Shown: positions 24,474 through 32,685, counted from the first letter of the stretch. The stretch: DNA of 49,283 bases from Clostridiales bacterium UBA6468 (GCA_002436765.1 DJNI01000032.1:4546-53828); one strand, 5' to 3'. The notes: a model not told the origin generated them from the sequence alone. Numbers and translations are program-made.

Positions 24474-24980
24474 TCAGGCGTCCTCTTTCAGATTTTTGTG
24501 GATATATGCTCTTGCCTGCTCCGGTTCCAGACACAGCACAATGGCGATTTCGCCAACCAGCAGCTTCTCCGCATCGTGGAGGAAATTCTCGTCGCACAGG
24601 TGAATCTTTTTCCCTGACGCGGTCTGGTCGGCCTTGTGACGGTAAAGGGTATGTACCATGCGCATGATTCTTTTCCGGTCGCCGCTGCCGATCAGCTCCC
24701 GGTAGGTCTGCTTCCGCTGGTTTTCCTCCCGAATCCACTGGCCGGACTTCACATCCTCCGACGTGATCATCGCTTCCAGTTCCTCTTGAGAGAGAACGGG
24801 GCGAAGCTTCGCCATGGCGGCGGCGTTCTGCGTCGGCACCAGAAACCGGGAATTTCCGTTGGACAGCGGTTCCAGTGCCAGATAATGCAGCCGCTTTTTA
24901 TCCACCAGCCTCTCCTCCTCGCTCACCACGCGGCAAACCCCGTGCATCCCGTAAACGACCAGTTCCCCTGCCTGATACAT
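24474..24980 (-). CDS. CarD-like transcription regulator
   Basis: A 168-residue protein of the CarD/TRCF RNA-polymerase-interaction family. The N-terminal Tudor-like domain (MYQAGELVVYGMHGVCRV, residues 1-18, through SRFLVPTQN) binds the RNA polymerase beta subunit. The C-terminal half is helical and would contact the promoter upstream edge. Such proteins modulate open-complex stability at many promoters. ATG 24980 is chosen because GGAAAGG precedes it at good distance; 24989 would put it directly against the ribosome site. It is transcribed alone from a near-consensus promoter. Confidence 0.9.
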   Translation of the reverse strand: MYQAGELVVYGMHGVCRVVSEEERLVDKKRLHYLALEPLSNGNSRFLVPTQNAAAMAKLRPVLSQEELEAMITSEDVKSGQWIREENQRKQTYRELIGSGDRKRIMRMVHTLYRHKADQTASGKKIHLCDENFLHDAEKLLVGEIAIVLCLEPEQARAYIHKNLKEDA

Positions 24981-25028
24981 ATTCCCCATCCTTTCCAAAA
25001 AGCGCCGCATTTTCTCACCTATAGCATT

Positions 25029-25057
25029 ATTATAGCACAAAAATGCGCCGATTTCAC
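25029..25057 (-). promoter_or_regulatory. Promoter of the CarD-like gene
   Basis: GTGAAA, a 17-base spacer and TATAAT on the minus strand. Confidence 0.75.
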
Positions 25058-25103
25058 ATAGGGAATATTCCCAAAATTTTTGCCGCTTTTTTCGGTCAAC
25101 ATG

Positions 25104-25140
25104 CAAAAAAATGCCGCCGCAGCGTTGGCTGCGGCGGCAT
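25104..25140 (-). terminator. Intrinsic terminator after pyk
   Basis: ATGCCGCCGCAGC and GCTGCGGCGGCAT form a 13-bp stem with loop GTTG. On the minus strand the stem runs into TTTTTTT. Confidence 0.92.
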
Positions 25141-25147
25141 TCTGCAA

Positions 25148-26560
25148 TCAGATCGTCTCGATTTTGATAGTGTTGGTATTGCCGTGCCGGCCGTTGACGG
25201 GGCCGCCGGTGAGGAGGATATTGTCCCCGGGCTTCAGATGCAGAACATCCACGGCAGCCTTCTGGGCGTAGTAGAACATCACGTCCATGGTGGGAAATTC
25301 GTCCGCCATCACCGGGGTCACGCCCCAGCTCATGGACAGTCTGCGCCAGATCTTCCGGTCGATGGTCATGCCGATGATATCCACAGGGGTGCGGAACCGG
25401 CTGACCAGCATGGCGGTCTTGCCGGACACGGAGCAGACCACAATGGCCTTGGCGTTGACGTCGATGGCCATGGAGCACACCGCGTGGGACAGGCAGTCCA
25501 AGTTGTTCTGGCCGTTATACTCCGTTTTCAGGAACAGAGACTTGTAACCGGTGTGCTGCTCGGTGTATTCGGCGATCTCCGCCATGGCCTTGACCGCCTC
25601 CACGGGGTATTTACCGGCGGCGGATTCGCCGGAGAGCATGACGCAGGAGGTGCCGTCGTAAACGGCGTTGGCCACGTCCGTGATCTCCGCACGGGTGGGA
25701 CGGGGGTTCTGGATCATGGATTCCAGCATTTCCGTGGCGGTGATGACCCGCTTACCCAGCATCCGGCACATCCGGGTCAGCTTCTTCTGCACGGAGGGTA
25801 CTTCCACATAAGGGATCTCCACGCCCAGGTCGCCCCGGGCAATCATGATGCCGCCGCAGGCGGAGCAGATTTCCTCCACATTGTCCACGCCGGAACGGTT
25901 TTCGATTTTCGCCACGATCTCGATGTCGCTGCCGCCGTTTTCGTCCAACAGACGGCGGATGTCCAGAACATCCTGCTTCGTGGAGACAAAGGACGCGGCC
26001 ACGAAATCCACACCGTGGGCGATGCCGAACAGAATGTCCGATCTGTCCTGCTGGGAAATGTAGGGGCCGGACATGACCTTATTGGGGAAGGACATGCTCT
26101 TGCGGTCGCTGAGCGTGCCGCCTGCCAGACATTTGCAGTGGATCTCGGTGCCTTCAATGTTCTCCACTTCAAACCGGACAATGCCGTTGTTCACCGTTAC
26201 GGTGTCGCCGGGCTTCAGCTCGTTATGGAGATTTTTATAATTGACGCTGACCCTCGTCTCGTCCCCTGCCACGTCCCGGGTGGTAAAGGTAAAGCTGTCC
26301 CCCGTTTTCACCTCCACCTTACCGGAAGCAAATGTTCCGATGCGGTACTCCGGGCCTTTGGTGTCCAGCATGATGGCGATGGGCAGCCCCAGCTTCTGAC
26401 GTACCCGCTTAATGAGCTCGATTTTCCGCTCGTGTTCCTCATGGGTGCCGTGGGAAAAGTTCAGCCGCGCAACATTCATGCCCGCAAGGCACATTTTTGT
26501 CAGCGTTTCCTCGTTTTCACTGGCTGGGCCGATGGTACAGATAATTTTTGTTTTGCGCAT
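25148..26560 (-). CDS. pyk: Pyruvate kinase
   Basis: Pyruvate kinase makes ATP and pyruvate from phosphoenolpyruvate in the last step of glycolysis. The protein has 470 residues, the short form without the extra C-terminal PEP-utilizer domain found in bacilli. The start MRKTKIICTIGPAS, NFSHG, the catalytic loop VAKIENRSGV and MIARGDLGVEIP, and VMLSGESAAGKYP are all typical. ATG 26560 follows AGGAGG. It has its own promoter between it and asnB. Confidence 0.97.
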   Translation of the reverse strand: MRKTKIICTIGPASENEETLTKMCLAGMNVARLNFSHGTHEEHERKIELIKRVRQKLGLPIAIMLDTKGPEYRIGTFASGKVEVKTGDSFTFTTRDVAGDETRVSVNYKNLHNELKPGDTVTVNNGIVRFEVENIEGTEIHCKCLAGGTLSDRKSMSFPNKVMSGPYISQQDRSDILFGIAHGVDFVAASFVSTKQDVLDIRRLLDENGGSDIEIVAKIENRSGVDNVEEICSACGGIMIARGDLGVEIPYVEVPSVQKKLTRMCRMLGKRVITATEMLESMIQNPRPTRAEITDVANAVYDGTSCVMLSGESAAGKYPVEAVKAMAEIAEYTEQHTGYKSLFLKTEYNGQNNLDCLSHAVCSMAIDVNAKAIVVCSVSGKTAMLVSRFRTPVDIIGMTIDRKIWRRLSMSWGVTPVMADEFPTMDVMFYYAQKAAVDVLHLKPGDNILLTGGPVNGRHGNTNTIKIETI

Positions 26561-26633
26561 AAACAGCCCTCCTGCTGCGGGGCGCAGCGTCTTCTTCTTG
26601 GTGCGCCCTGATGTCAACTTCCGTTTCCGCCAT

Positions 26634-26662
26634 ATTCTACCACACCCCTTCCCCATCGTCAA
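26634..26662 (-). promoter_or_regulatory. Sigma-A promoter of pyk
   Basis: TTGACG, a 17-base spacer and TAGAAT on the minus strand. Confidence 0.85.
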
Positions 26663-26685
26663 CGTAAAATCCGGTAAAGGAGGCT

Positions 26686-28503
26686 TCAGAAGACCAGCTC
26701 CACGGAATAGTGCCGTAGCCAGAAGTCGATCTGGCACAGATAGGCGATGGTCTGGGGGCGGCGCATCAGCTGGCCGTACCACGGCCAGTGCGTCTCCCGG
26801 TGCAGAAGCTTCCTCACTTCCTCCGCCGAGACAATCTGCCAGAGGGGCGCGGCGGGGTCGTCCAGAACGGTTTGCAGCCGGGATTCCATGAGCTGCTCGT
26901 ACCGGGGGTCAAAGGTCTTGGGATAGGGACTCTTTTTCCTGTGCAGCACCGCTTCCGGCAGAAGTCCCTCCACCGCCCGGCGCAGCAGTCCTTTCTCCTG
27001 CCCCTGATAGTCCTTGAACTCCCAGGGAACGCCGTACAGGTATTCCGCGATCCGGTAGTCGCAGAAGGGTACGCGGACTTCCAGCGAGTGGTACATGCTC
27101 ATCCGGTCTTTCCTGTCCAGCAATGTCTGCATGAACCAGCGGAAATTCAGGTTCACCATCTGCTTCATCCGCCGCTCCTGATCGGCGGTGCCGGGGAGAA
27201 TGTCGCTTTCCCGGCAGGTCTGGTTGTAGGCGTCCATCACAAATTCCGCCGGGTCGAGGGTGATCGCAGGCGTCAGGATCGCCGCCCGATCCGCCGTATT
27301 CTGCGCCCAGGGGAAGCCCTCTTTAGCGCGAACCTCCGGGTCACGGTACCAGGGATAGCCGCCGAAAATCTCGTCGGCGCATTCCCCGGACAGGGCGACC
27401 TTCACCTCCCGCCGGATCTCCCCGCAAAAGGCCAGCAGGGAAAAATCCACGTCCGCCATTCCCGGCAAATCCCGGGCAACGGTGGCTTCCTCCAGCGTCT
27501 GTGCCAGCTCGTCGGCGCCGAGGATCGTCCAGTGGTGGTCAGTCTGCAAGACGTCCGTCATCAGGCGGATGAAGCTTCCGTCGGAATTGGGCTGGAACCT
27601 GTTCGCCTGAAAATACCTGTCGTTGTTCTGGTAGTCCACGGAGAAGGTTTTCAGCCGCTCCCCTTTTTTCGCCATTTCTCCCGCGCAGACGGCGGTGATA
27701 ATGCTGGAATCCAGTCCCCCGGAGAGAAACGTCCCGACGGGAACATCGGACACCATCTGCCGCCGGATGGCGTCCGTCACCAGAAAGCGCACCTTCTCCA
27801 CCGTTTCGTCGAAGGAATCCCGGTGTTCCCTGTCCATCAGCTTCCAGTAGCGGCAAAGGCGCAGCTCCCCGTCGGCAAAATATCCGCAGCAGCCCGGCTC
27901 CAGCTCGGAAATTCCCCGGAACACGCCGCTTCCCGGCAGCCGCCCCGGCCCCAGAAGAATCAGCTGGGCAGCGTCGTTTTCGTCCAGTTCCGCCCGGACG
28001 GTGGGGTATGTCAGAATTGTCTTGATCTCCGAGGCAAACAGCAGCCCGCCGTCGTGTCTCTTGTAAAACAGGGGCTTCACCCCGATCCGGTCGCGGGCGA
28101 GGAACAGCCGCCCCCGGCGCTTTTCCCACACGGCGAAGGCAAAAATCCCGTTCAGCTTTTCCACGCACGCCGCCCCGAACTGGGCGTAGGCATGGAGCAG
28201 CACCTCCGTATCGGAATGCCCCAGAAAGCTGTGTCCCAGGGCGGACAGCTCATAGCGCAGCTGCTCGGTATTGTACAGCTCCCCGTTGTAAACCAGCGTG
28301 TACTCCTCCCCCGCCCAGGCAAGGGTCATGGGCTGACGGCCGCCCTCCGGGTCAATGATGGCAAGCCGCCCGTGGAGCAGCGTACACCCCTTTTCCCGAT
28401 ACACGCCCCGGTCGTCCGGCCCCCGGCGGTGCATCGTTTCCAGCATTTGGCGAACGGTTTTAGGAGGTGCCGGAAGGTTGATCATTCCGCTGATGGCGCA
28501 CAT
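26686..28503 (-). CDS. asnB: Asparagine synthase (glutamine-hydrolysing)
   Basis: AsnB makes asparagine from aspartate, glutamine and ATP. The 605 residues start MCAISGM, so Cys2 becomes the N-terminal nucleophile of the class II glutaminase domain (to about 200). The synthetase domain carries the pyrophosphate loop FLSGGLDSS near residue 260 and ALSGECADEIFGGYPWY. Translation from the ATG at 28503 is required to expose Cys; a start nine bases upstream would spoil it. It is monocistronic and is followed by the pyk promoter. Confidence 0.96.
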   Translation of the reverse strand: MCAISGMINLPAPPKTVRQMLETMHRRGPDDRGVYREKGCTLLHGRLAIIDPEGGRQPMTLAWAGEEYTLVYNGELYNTEQLRYELSALGHSFLGHSDTEVLLHAYAQFGAACVEKLNGIFAFAVWEKRRGRLFLARDRIGVKPLFYKRHDGGLLFASEIKTILTYPTVRAELDENDAAQLILLGPGRLPGSGVFRGISELEPGCCGYFADGELRLCRYWKLMDREHRDSFDETVEKVRFLVTDAIRRQMVSDVPVGTFLSGGLDSSIITAVCAGEMAKKGERLKTFSVDYQNNDRYFQANRFQPNSDGSFIRLMTDVLQTDHHWTILGADELAQTLEEATVARDLPGMADVDFSLLAFCGEIRREVKVALSGECADEIFGGYPWYRDPEVRAKEGFPWAQNTADRAAILTPAITLDPAEFVMDAYNQTCRESDILPGTADQERRMKQMVNLNFRWFMQTLLDRKDRMSMYHSLEVRVPFCDYRIAEYLYGVPWEFKDYQGQEKGLLRRAVEGLLPEAVLHRKKSPYPKTFDPRYEQLMESRLQTVLDDPAAPLWQIVSAEEVRKLLHRETHWPWYGQLMRRPQTIAYLCQIDFWLRHYSVELVF

Positions 28504-28543
28504 ATTCACCACATCCTTTTCCTAAGCTATCTGCATATTTTAT

Positions 28544-28572
28544 GCATGACAGGGGCAGGGATGTGCATACTA
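28544..28572 (+). promoter_or_regulatory. Candidate sigma-G (forespore) promoter
   Basis: GCATG, a 17-base spacer and CATACTA match the sigma-G pattern GHATR-N17/18-CATNHTA of Bacillus. It is 16 bases before the start at 28589, so the leader would be very short. No good sigma-A promoter is seen in this gap. Confidence 0.45.
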
Positions 28573-28588
28573 AGCGCGGTGATGTTTT

Positions 28589-29017
28589 ATGAAAAACAGC
28601 AGAGAAATTCTGACCTCCGTCCTGAAAACCACCCAGATGGGGCAGATCGGCATTCGCAGCGTGCTGGATACCAGTATGCGGCCGGGACTTCGGAAGGCGC
28701 TGGAATCCCAGCTTCGGGAATATGATTCCATCGAAACAGAAGCCCATTCCATCGCCACCCAGCGGGGCTGGGACATGGACGAGCTTGACCCCTCCGTGCG
28801 GATCTGGTCGAATCTCATGACCCGGATGAAGCTCAACGGCCGGAACACCGACTCCAAGATCGCCGACATGATGATCCAGGGCAACACCAAGGGCATGATC
28901 AAGGGGTTGAAAACCCTCCATCAGTTCGGCCGGCAGGACGAGCAGATCAACACCCTGAGCCAGAAGCTTCTGGACTGCGAGACCGCCAACATCCGCCAGA
29001 TGCAGGGGTATCTGTGA
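28589..29017 (+). CDS. Helical protein, ferritin-like fold suspected, possibly sporulation-linked
   Basis: A 142-residue protein that appears entirely alpha-helical with four helices and no membrane segment. It is rich in Met, Arg and Gln (ILTSVLKTTQMGQIGIR, MTRMKLNGRNTD, MIQGNTKGMIKGLK). The pattern recalls ferritin-like DUF2383/CotF-type helical bundles, but I do not see a clear metal site. The forespore-type promoter motif and the spore-lysis genes immediately downstream suggest expression in sporulation. That is inference. Confidence 0.7.
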   Translation: MKNSREILTSVLKTTQMGQIGIRSVLDTSMRPGLRKALESQLREYDSIETEAHSIATQRGWDMDELDPSVRIWSNLMTRMKLNGRNTDSKIADMMIQGNTKGMIKGLKTLHQFGRQDEQINTLSQKLLDCETANIRQMQGYL

Positions 29018-29022
29018 AAAAC

Positions 29023-29062
29023 GGGGCGACGGACTGCTGTCTCCGCCGCCCCATATTTTTTC
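29023..29062 (+). terminator. Intrinsic terminator
   Basis: GGGGCGACGGA and TCCGCCGCCCC form an 11-bp stem with one mismatch, followed by ATATTTTTTC. Confidence 0.8.
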
Positions 29063-29065
29063 GCT

Positions 29066-29095
29066 GTCACCTTCCGTTCCCCTGCCGCATATTCT
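29066..29095 (+). promoter_or_regulatory. Candidate sigma-E-like promoter of the spore-lysis unit
   Basis: GTCACCTT, a 14-base spacer and CATATTCT resemble the mother-cell sigma-E pattern GTCATATT-N13/14-CATACANT, six of eight matches in each box. It lies 24 bases before the first gene. Confidence 0.4.
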
Positions 29096-29118
29096 GGTAG
29101 GAGAAAGGAGGGATCCTG

Positions 29119-29499
29119 TTGTCAGCTACAGGATACATACAGGTACGCGCCTACACCAGCACCGCCCGGTTCCCCTTAGAAAACGTGGCCATCGCGGTCA
29201 CTGCCACCGACGGCACCGCCCTTGCCATGCGCCTGACCGACCGGAACGGTCTGATCACCCCCATTGATATCCCCGTACCGGATAAATCCGAAAGTCAGGA
29301 GCCGGAGGCCGGGGAAAAGCCCTACACCGCCGTGAATCTCTACGCCCGTCTGAAGGGTTATGAGCAGATCGAGGCGGAAAATCTTCAGGTTTTCGCCGAT
29401 ACCACCACCAATCAGAATCTGGAGATGATCCCCCTGTCGGAGTTCCCGAACCAGTGGGATCAGTCGGAAATTTTCAATACGCCTCCCCAGAATCTGTAG
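29119..29499 (+). CDS. Small beta-rich protein of the spore cortex-lysis unit
   Basis: A 126-residue protein starting with TTG at 29119 after AGAAAGGAGGG. Residues 1-95 look like a carboxypeptidase-regulatory or transthyretin-like beta sandwich (GYIQVRAYTSTARFPLENVA, TDRNGLITPIDIPVPDK, VNLYARLKGYEQIEAEN). The C-terminus is polar, ending FNTPPQNL. Homologous-looking proteins are found as the first gene before SpoIID/peptidoglycan-binding proteins in clostridia. It has no signal peptide, which is common for proteins made inside the sporangium. Exact role unknown. Confidence 0.72.
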   Translation: MSATGYIQVRAYTSTARFPLENVAIAVTATDGTALAMRLTDRNGLITPIDIPVPDKSESQEPEAGEKPYTAVNLYARLKGYEQIEAENLQVFADTTTNQNLEMIPLSEFPNQWDQSEIFNTPPQNL

Positions 29500-29509
29500 G
29501 AGGTGACCT

Positions 29510-30736
29510 ATGCCCCAAGTCATTCCTTATATCCCGCAGCGGATCACGGTGCATCTCGGCGCGCCGTCGTCCAACGCCGCCAACGTCACCGTGGATTTTG
29601 TGGACTACGTGAAAAACGTAGCGTCCAGCGAGATTTACCCCACCTGGGAGGAGGCCGCTCTGCGCGCCAATATCCTCGCCATTGTGTCCTTCGCCCTGAA
29701 CCGGGTGTACACGGAATTCTATCGCAGCCGGGGGTACAGCTTTGATATCACCAGCTCCACCGCCTACGACCAGTTTTTCGTCAACGGGCGCAGCTACTTT
29801 ACCAACGTCGCCCGGCTGGTGGATGAGCTGTTCGACGACTATCTTCGCCGCCCCGGCTTTGTGGAGCCTCTGGCCGCCAAATTCTGCAACGGCACCACCG
29901 TCACCTGTGAGGGCTTAAGCCAGTGGGGCAGTCAGAATCTGGCGCGGCAGGGGTACGACAGCGTCCGGATTCTCCGCAGCTATTACGGCAATGTGGAGAT
30001 CGTGAACAACGCCCCCATCCGGGGCATCACTTCCTCCTACCCCGGCACCGCCCTGCGCAGGGGAACCACCGGCCCCAGCGTGGTGGTCGTGCAGGTGGAG
30101 CTGAACCGGATCTCCCAGAACTACCCTGCCATTCCCAAAATCTCTCTTGTGGACGGCATCTTCGGCGCACAGACAGAAGCCGCCGTGCGGAAATTCCAGG
30201 AGATCGCCAACCTGGCCGTGGACGGCATCGTCGGGCGGGAGACCTGGTATGCCCTTGTTCGCTATTATGTCGCCGTGACCAGCCTCGCGGAGCTGCGCAG
30301 TCAAGGACAGCGGTTCTACACCATCTCCTGGGCGACCAGCAACCCCATTGAGCAGGGCGACCGAGGCGTAAAAGTCGAGCATCTGCAATACATGCTCAGC
30401 GTCCTTTCCGCCTACATCCCGGAAATTCCGCCCCTGACCATCGACGGGATTTTCGGCTCTGCCACCCGCAATGCCGTCATCGCCGCCCAGCGCCGGTTCG
30501 GCCTGCCGGAGACCGGTATTGTGAATTTCGACACGTGGAACGAGATTTACGACCAGTTCTCCGGCATCGAAACCACCAGCTGGCGCGACCCGGAGAATTT
30601 TCCCTACACCTCCGCTATCATTGGCGGGACGACGCCCAGGGCGCGGTATTCCCAGACCACCACCATGACCCAATTCCCGGGAAATAATTTGAGCACCGGG
30701 AATCAGGATTCCGTAAGACAGGAGGCGCCGCGATGA
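29510..30736 (+). CDS. SpoIID-like protein with two peptidoglycan-binding domains
   Basis: A 408-residue protein. Residues 1-175 resemble the SpoIID/LytB fold: SEIYPTWEEAALRANILA, FDITSSTAYDQFFVNGR, then TTVTCEGLSQWGSQNLARQG, which corresponds to the GHGVGMSQYG region of SpoIID. Two PG_binding_1 domains follow (about 180-250, DGIFGAQTEAAVRKFQ; about 275-345, DGIFGSATRNAVIAAQ). The layout matches SleC-related cortex-lytic proteins of Clostridia. It probably acts on spore cortex peptidoglycan. It lies 10 bases after the beta-rich protein gene and overlaps the next gene by 4. Confidence 0.85.
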   Translation: MPQVIPYIPQRITVHLGAPSSNAANVTVDFVDYVKNVASSEIYPTWEEAALRANILAIVSFALNRVYTEFYRSRGYSFDITSSTAYDQFFVNGRSYFTNVARLVDELFDDYLRRPGFVEPLAAKFCNGTTVTCEGLSQWGSQNLARQGYDSVRILRSYYGNVEIVNNAPIRGITSSYPGTALRRGTTGPSVVVVQVELNRISQNYPAIPKISLVDGIFGAQTEAAVRKFQEIANLAVDGIVGRETWYALVRYYVAVTSLAELRSQGQRFYTISWATSNPIEQGDRGVKVEHLQYMLSVLSAYIPEIPPLTIDGIFGSATRNAVIAAQRRFGLPETGIVNFDTWNEIYDQFSGIETTSWRDPENFPYTSAIIGGTTPRARYSQTTTMTQFPGNNLSTGNQDSVRQEAPR

Positions 30737-31266
30737 GACCGCTATCTTCCTTTGTTGGTCAGCCCATCCGCAGCTTGCAGACCATGCTCCGGGTCATTGC
30801 CGAGGATGACCCCACCCATCTGCGCATCGTTCCCGACGGCATTTACGGCCCGGAGACCACCGCCGCCATTTCCACCTTCCAGCGCAAGCACGGTCTGCCG
30901 GTGACGGGTGTCACCGATCAGGCGACCTGGGAGGCCGTCGTCGGGGTATATACCCCTGCTCTCGTGCGTATTGACGCCGCCCAGCCTGTGGATATCATCA
31001 TGAACCCCGGCCAGGTCATCCGCCGGGGAGAACGCAGCCCTCACATCTATCTGGCGCAGGCCATGCTGGCGGTACTTGCCGACGTCTACAAGAGCGTCGC
31101 CGTGCCGACCCACTCCGGCATTCTGGACGAACCGACGGCAGATTCTCTGTCGTCCTTCCAGATCTTGAGCGGCCTTCCCATGACCGGGACGCTGGATAAA
31201 CACACCTGGAAGCACCTTGCGCTGCATTATCCGCTGGCGACAAATCTGAACAGTCTCCCCGGATGA
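30733..31266 (+). CDS. Protein of two peptidoglycan-binding domains
   Basis: A 177-residue protein made of two PG_binding_1 repeats. The first holds DGIYGPETTAAISTFQRKHG and the second GILDEPTADSLSSFQ. No catalytic domain and no signal peptide are visible. It begins inside the stop of the SpoIID-like gene (ATGA overlap) and is the last of the three. It may help anchor the SpoIID-like partner to cortex peptidoglycan. It has no cysteines and no membrane segment. Confidence 0.85.
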   Translation: MRPLSSFVGQPIRSLQTMLRVIAEDDPTHLRIVPDGIYGPETTAAISTFQRKHGLPVTGVTDQATWEAVVGVYTPALVRIDAAQPVDIIMNPGQVIRRGERSPHIYLAQAMLAVLADVYKSVAVPTHSGILDEPTADSLSSFQILSGLPMTGTLDKHTWKHLALHYPLATNLNSLPG

Positions 31267-31314
31267 AAATTTATGGATAATTTATTAAAATTTTCCTCCC
31301 ATAGGGCCGAACCC

Positions 31315-31343
31315 TTGATAAACGGGAAAAATCTGACTATAAT
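31315..31343 (+). promoter_or_regulatory. Sigma-A promoter of the PgsA-like gene
   Basis: TTGATA, a 17-base spacer and TATAAT, 31 bases before the start. Confidence 0.88.
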
Positions 31344-31374
31344 ATAGGGCAAACCCGCCTCGGAGGAATGATCC

Positions 31375-31956
31375 ATGCACATCATAGACTGGAAAAAGGA
31401 AGTATTCACCATTCCGAATCTGTTGAGCCTGTTCCGGCTGGCGCTGATCCCCGTGTATATTTACATCTATCTGGGCGCAACCGAGGCCTATCAGTATATC
31501 ACCGCAGGGGCGATCATGGCGGTCTCCTGCCTGACGGATCTGATCGACGGAAAGGTCGCCCGCCGCTTCAATATGGTCTCCACCCTGGGAAAAATCCTCG
31601 ACCCGCTGGCGGATAAGATCACCCAGTTCACCCTGACGGTGTGCCTTTCTCTGAAGCATCCCCAGCTGCTGCCGGTGCTGGCGCTGTTCGTCGTCAAGGA
31701 GCTGTTTCAGCTGATTGTGGGGGCGGTTCACCTGAAAATGGGCAAGATGCTTCCCGGCGCACTGATGGCCGGAAAGATCTGCACCACCGTCCTGTTCATC
31801 AGCCTGATCGCGCTGGTTCTGTTTCCCCTTGCGGATGATACGGTGGTAAGCGTCATTGCGGCAGTGGACGCAATTTTTCTGGGCATTTCCTTCGTCAGCT
31901 ACATTCTGGCATATTTTGGAAAAAACGCAAAGGTTCAGGACCTCAAAAGCGAATAG
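31375..31956 (+). CDS. CDP-alcohol phosphatidyltransferase (PgsA paralogue)
   Basis: A 193-residue membrane enzyme of the CDP-alcohol phosphatidyltransferase family. The catalytic motif reads Asp55, Asp58-Gly59, Ala62-Arg63, Gly72, Asp76 and Asp80 (DLIDGKVARR, STLGKILDPLADK). Four to five further helices follow. It would join a CDP-diacylglycerol to an alcohol, making phosphatidylglycerolphosphate or a cardiolipin-type lipid. A second family member at 46511-47041 sits in the pgsA position of the recA region, so this copy may use another alcohol. It is monocistronic between its promoter and a strong terminator. Confidence 0.88.
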   Translation: MHIIDWKKEVFTIPNLLSLFRLALIPVYIYIYLGATEAYQYITAGAIMAVSCLTDLIDGKVARRFNMVSTLGKILDPLADKITQFTLTVCLSLKHPQLLPVLALFVVKELFQLIVGAVHLKMGKMLPGALMAGKICTTVLFISLIALVLFPLADDTVVSVIAAVDAIFLGISFVSYILAYFGKNAKVQDLKSE

Positions 31957-31959
31957 AAA

Positions 31960-31996
31960 GAAGTCCGTCGGATGGTTCCGGCGGACTTCTTTTTTC
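31960..31996 (+). terminator. Intrinsic terminator after the PgsA-like gene
   Basis: GAAGTCCGTCGGA and TCCGGCGGACTTC form a 13-bp stem with one G-U pair, followed by six T. Confidence 0.9.
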
Positions 31997-32031
31997 AAAA
32001 AACACGCGGCGGCTCTTTCGTGAGCCGCCGC
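31990..32031 (-). terminator. Intrinsic terminator on the minus strand
   Basis: GCGGCGGCTC and GAGCCGCCGC form a 10-bp stem; on the minus strand it is followed by GTGTTTTTTG. It ends transcription coming from 32218 or from the possible small RNA at 32000-32140. It sits back to back with the plus-strand terminator. Confidence 0.85.
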
Positions 32032-32140
32032 ACAATGATAATTTTCTCTCTCCACGGGACACAGCGTGTCACGGGTACACCGTCGGCTTATCCGCGGATA
32101 TTTCCACGGCATCGGCTTTCCCCACTGTCTCCGCCTCTGT
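31998..32140 (-). ncRNA. Candidate small RNA, class unknown
   Basis: On the minus strand an extended -10 (TGGTATACT, -10 box at 32147-32152) is followed by about 140 bases without a convincing gene, then by the terminator at 31990-32031. Between them are stems CCGTGGA/TCCGCGG (32092-32109) and GACAC/GTGTC (32058-32070). No good -35 is seen. It could also be merely the 3' leader of the gene at 32218. Confidence 0.3.
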
Positions 32141-32217
32141 ACCTACAGTATACCACACCCCCGGCGGCGATTGGTGAAGAAACCTTGAACAGACGCAAAA
32201 GAATTTCTTAAGCGGCC

Positions 32218-32628
32218 TTAGCTCGGATACACATTGCTCACCAGCAGCAGCACCGGGAGCGCCAGGGTGAAAATACTGATCGCCCAGGGGTACATGGCCT
32301 TTCTGGAGCAGAACATCAGCAGCAGACACGCCGCCGTCAGCCCCAGCGGCCCCATCACCGCCAGCTGACGGCTCACGGTCATGGCAAACTCGCCGGTGGA
32401 TTGCAGGTCAAGCCCCACCTGCTCCGGCAGATGCTGACCATTATAGGAAGCCAGCCGGAGGGCAGCATAAACCACCGGCGCGGCCATGATGAACTTTCTC
32501 AGCCGGAACAGCCAGACGCCGATAAGATTGATGACGGAATTGACTTTGGACATCACCGTCTTGAATTTCTCAAAGCCGGCGGACTGCACGGCAGTCTGCT
32601 TTTCCGCAAATTGACCGGTCTTTCCCAT
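32218..32628 (-). CDS. Small membrane protein, function unknown
   Basis: A 136-residue protein with a soluble basic N-terminus (about 1-35) and three hydrophobic helices near 33-60, 85-105 and 110-132. It is not recognised. ATG 32628 is chosen for CCGGAGG upstream and because a strong promoter lies just before it. It is transcribed alone and ends 190 bases before a minus-strand terminator. The composition is like its neighbours. Confidence 0.72.
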   Translation of the reverse strand: MGKTGQFAEKQTAVQSAGFEKFKTVMSKVNSVINLIGVWLFRLRKFIMAAPVVYAALRLASYNGQHLPEQVGLDLQSTGEFAMTVSRQLAVMGPLGLTAACLLLMFCSRKAMYPWAISIFTLALPVLLLVSNVYPS

Positions 32629-32656
32629 AAAATACCTCCGGGTAACTGTTTTCTGT

Positions 32657-32685
32657 ATTATAGCATACTTGCCGACGAGTTGCAA
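32657..32685 (-). promoter_or_regulatory. Sigma-A promoter of the membrane protein gene
   Basis: TTGCAA, a 17-base spacer and TATAAT on the minus strand. The -35 overlaps the hairpin at 32671-32694. Confidence 0.85.

Noticed and set aside
24373..24738. Frame inside the CarD-like gene on the same strand
   Set aside because: Out of frame with the clear CarD domain and without a ribosome site.
25043..26611. Long open frame opposite pyruvate kinase
   Set aside because: Antisense shadow of a conserved gene; no family pattern.
26788..28725. 645-codon frame opposite asnB
   Set aside because: Antisense shadow; the sense strand carries all AsnB motifs and the correct Cys2 start.
32069..32329. Minus-strand frame across 32069-32329
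   Set aside because: Its first half overlaps the membrane protein gene out of frame, and the rest has no ribosome site or protein-like pattern.
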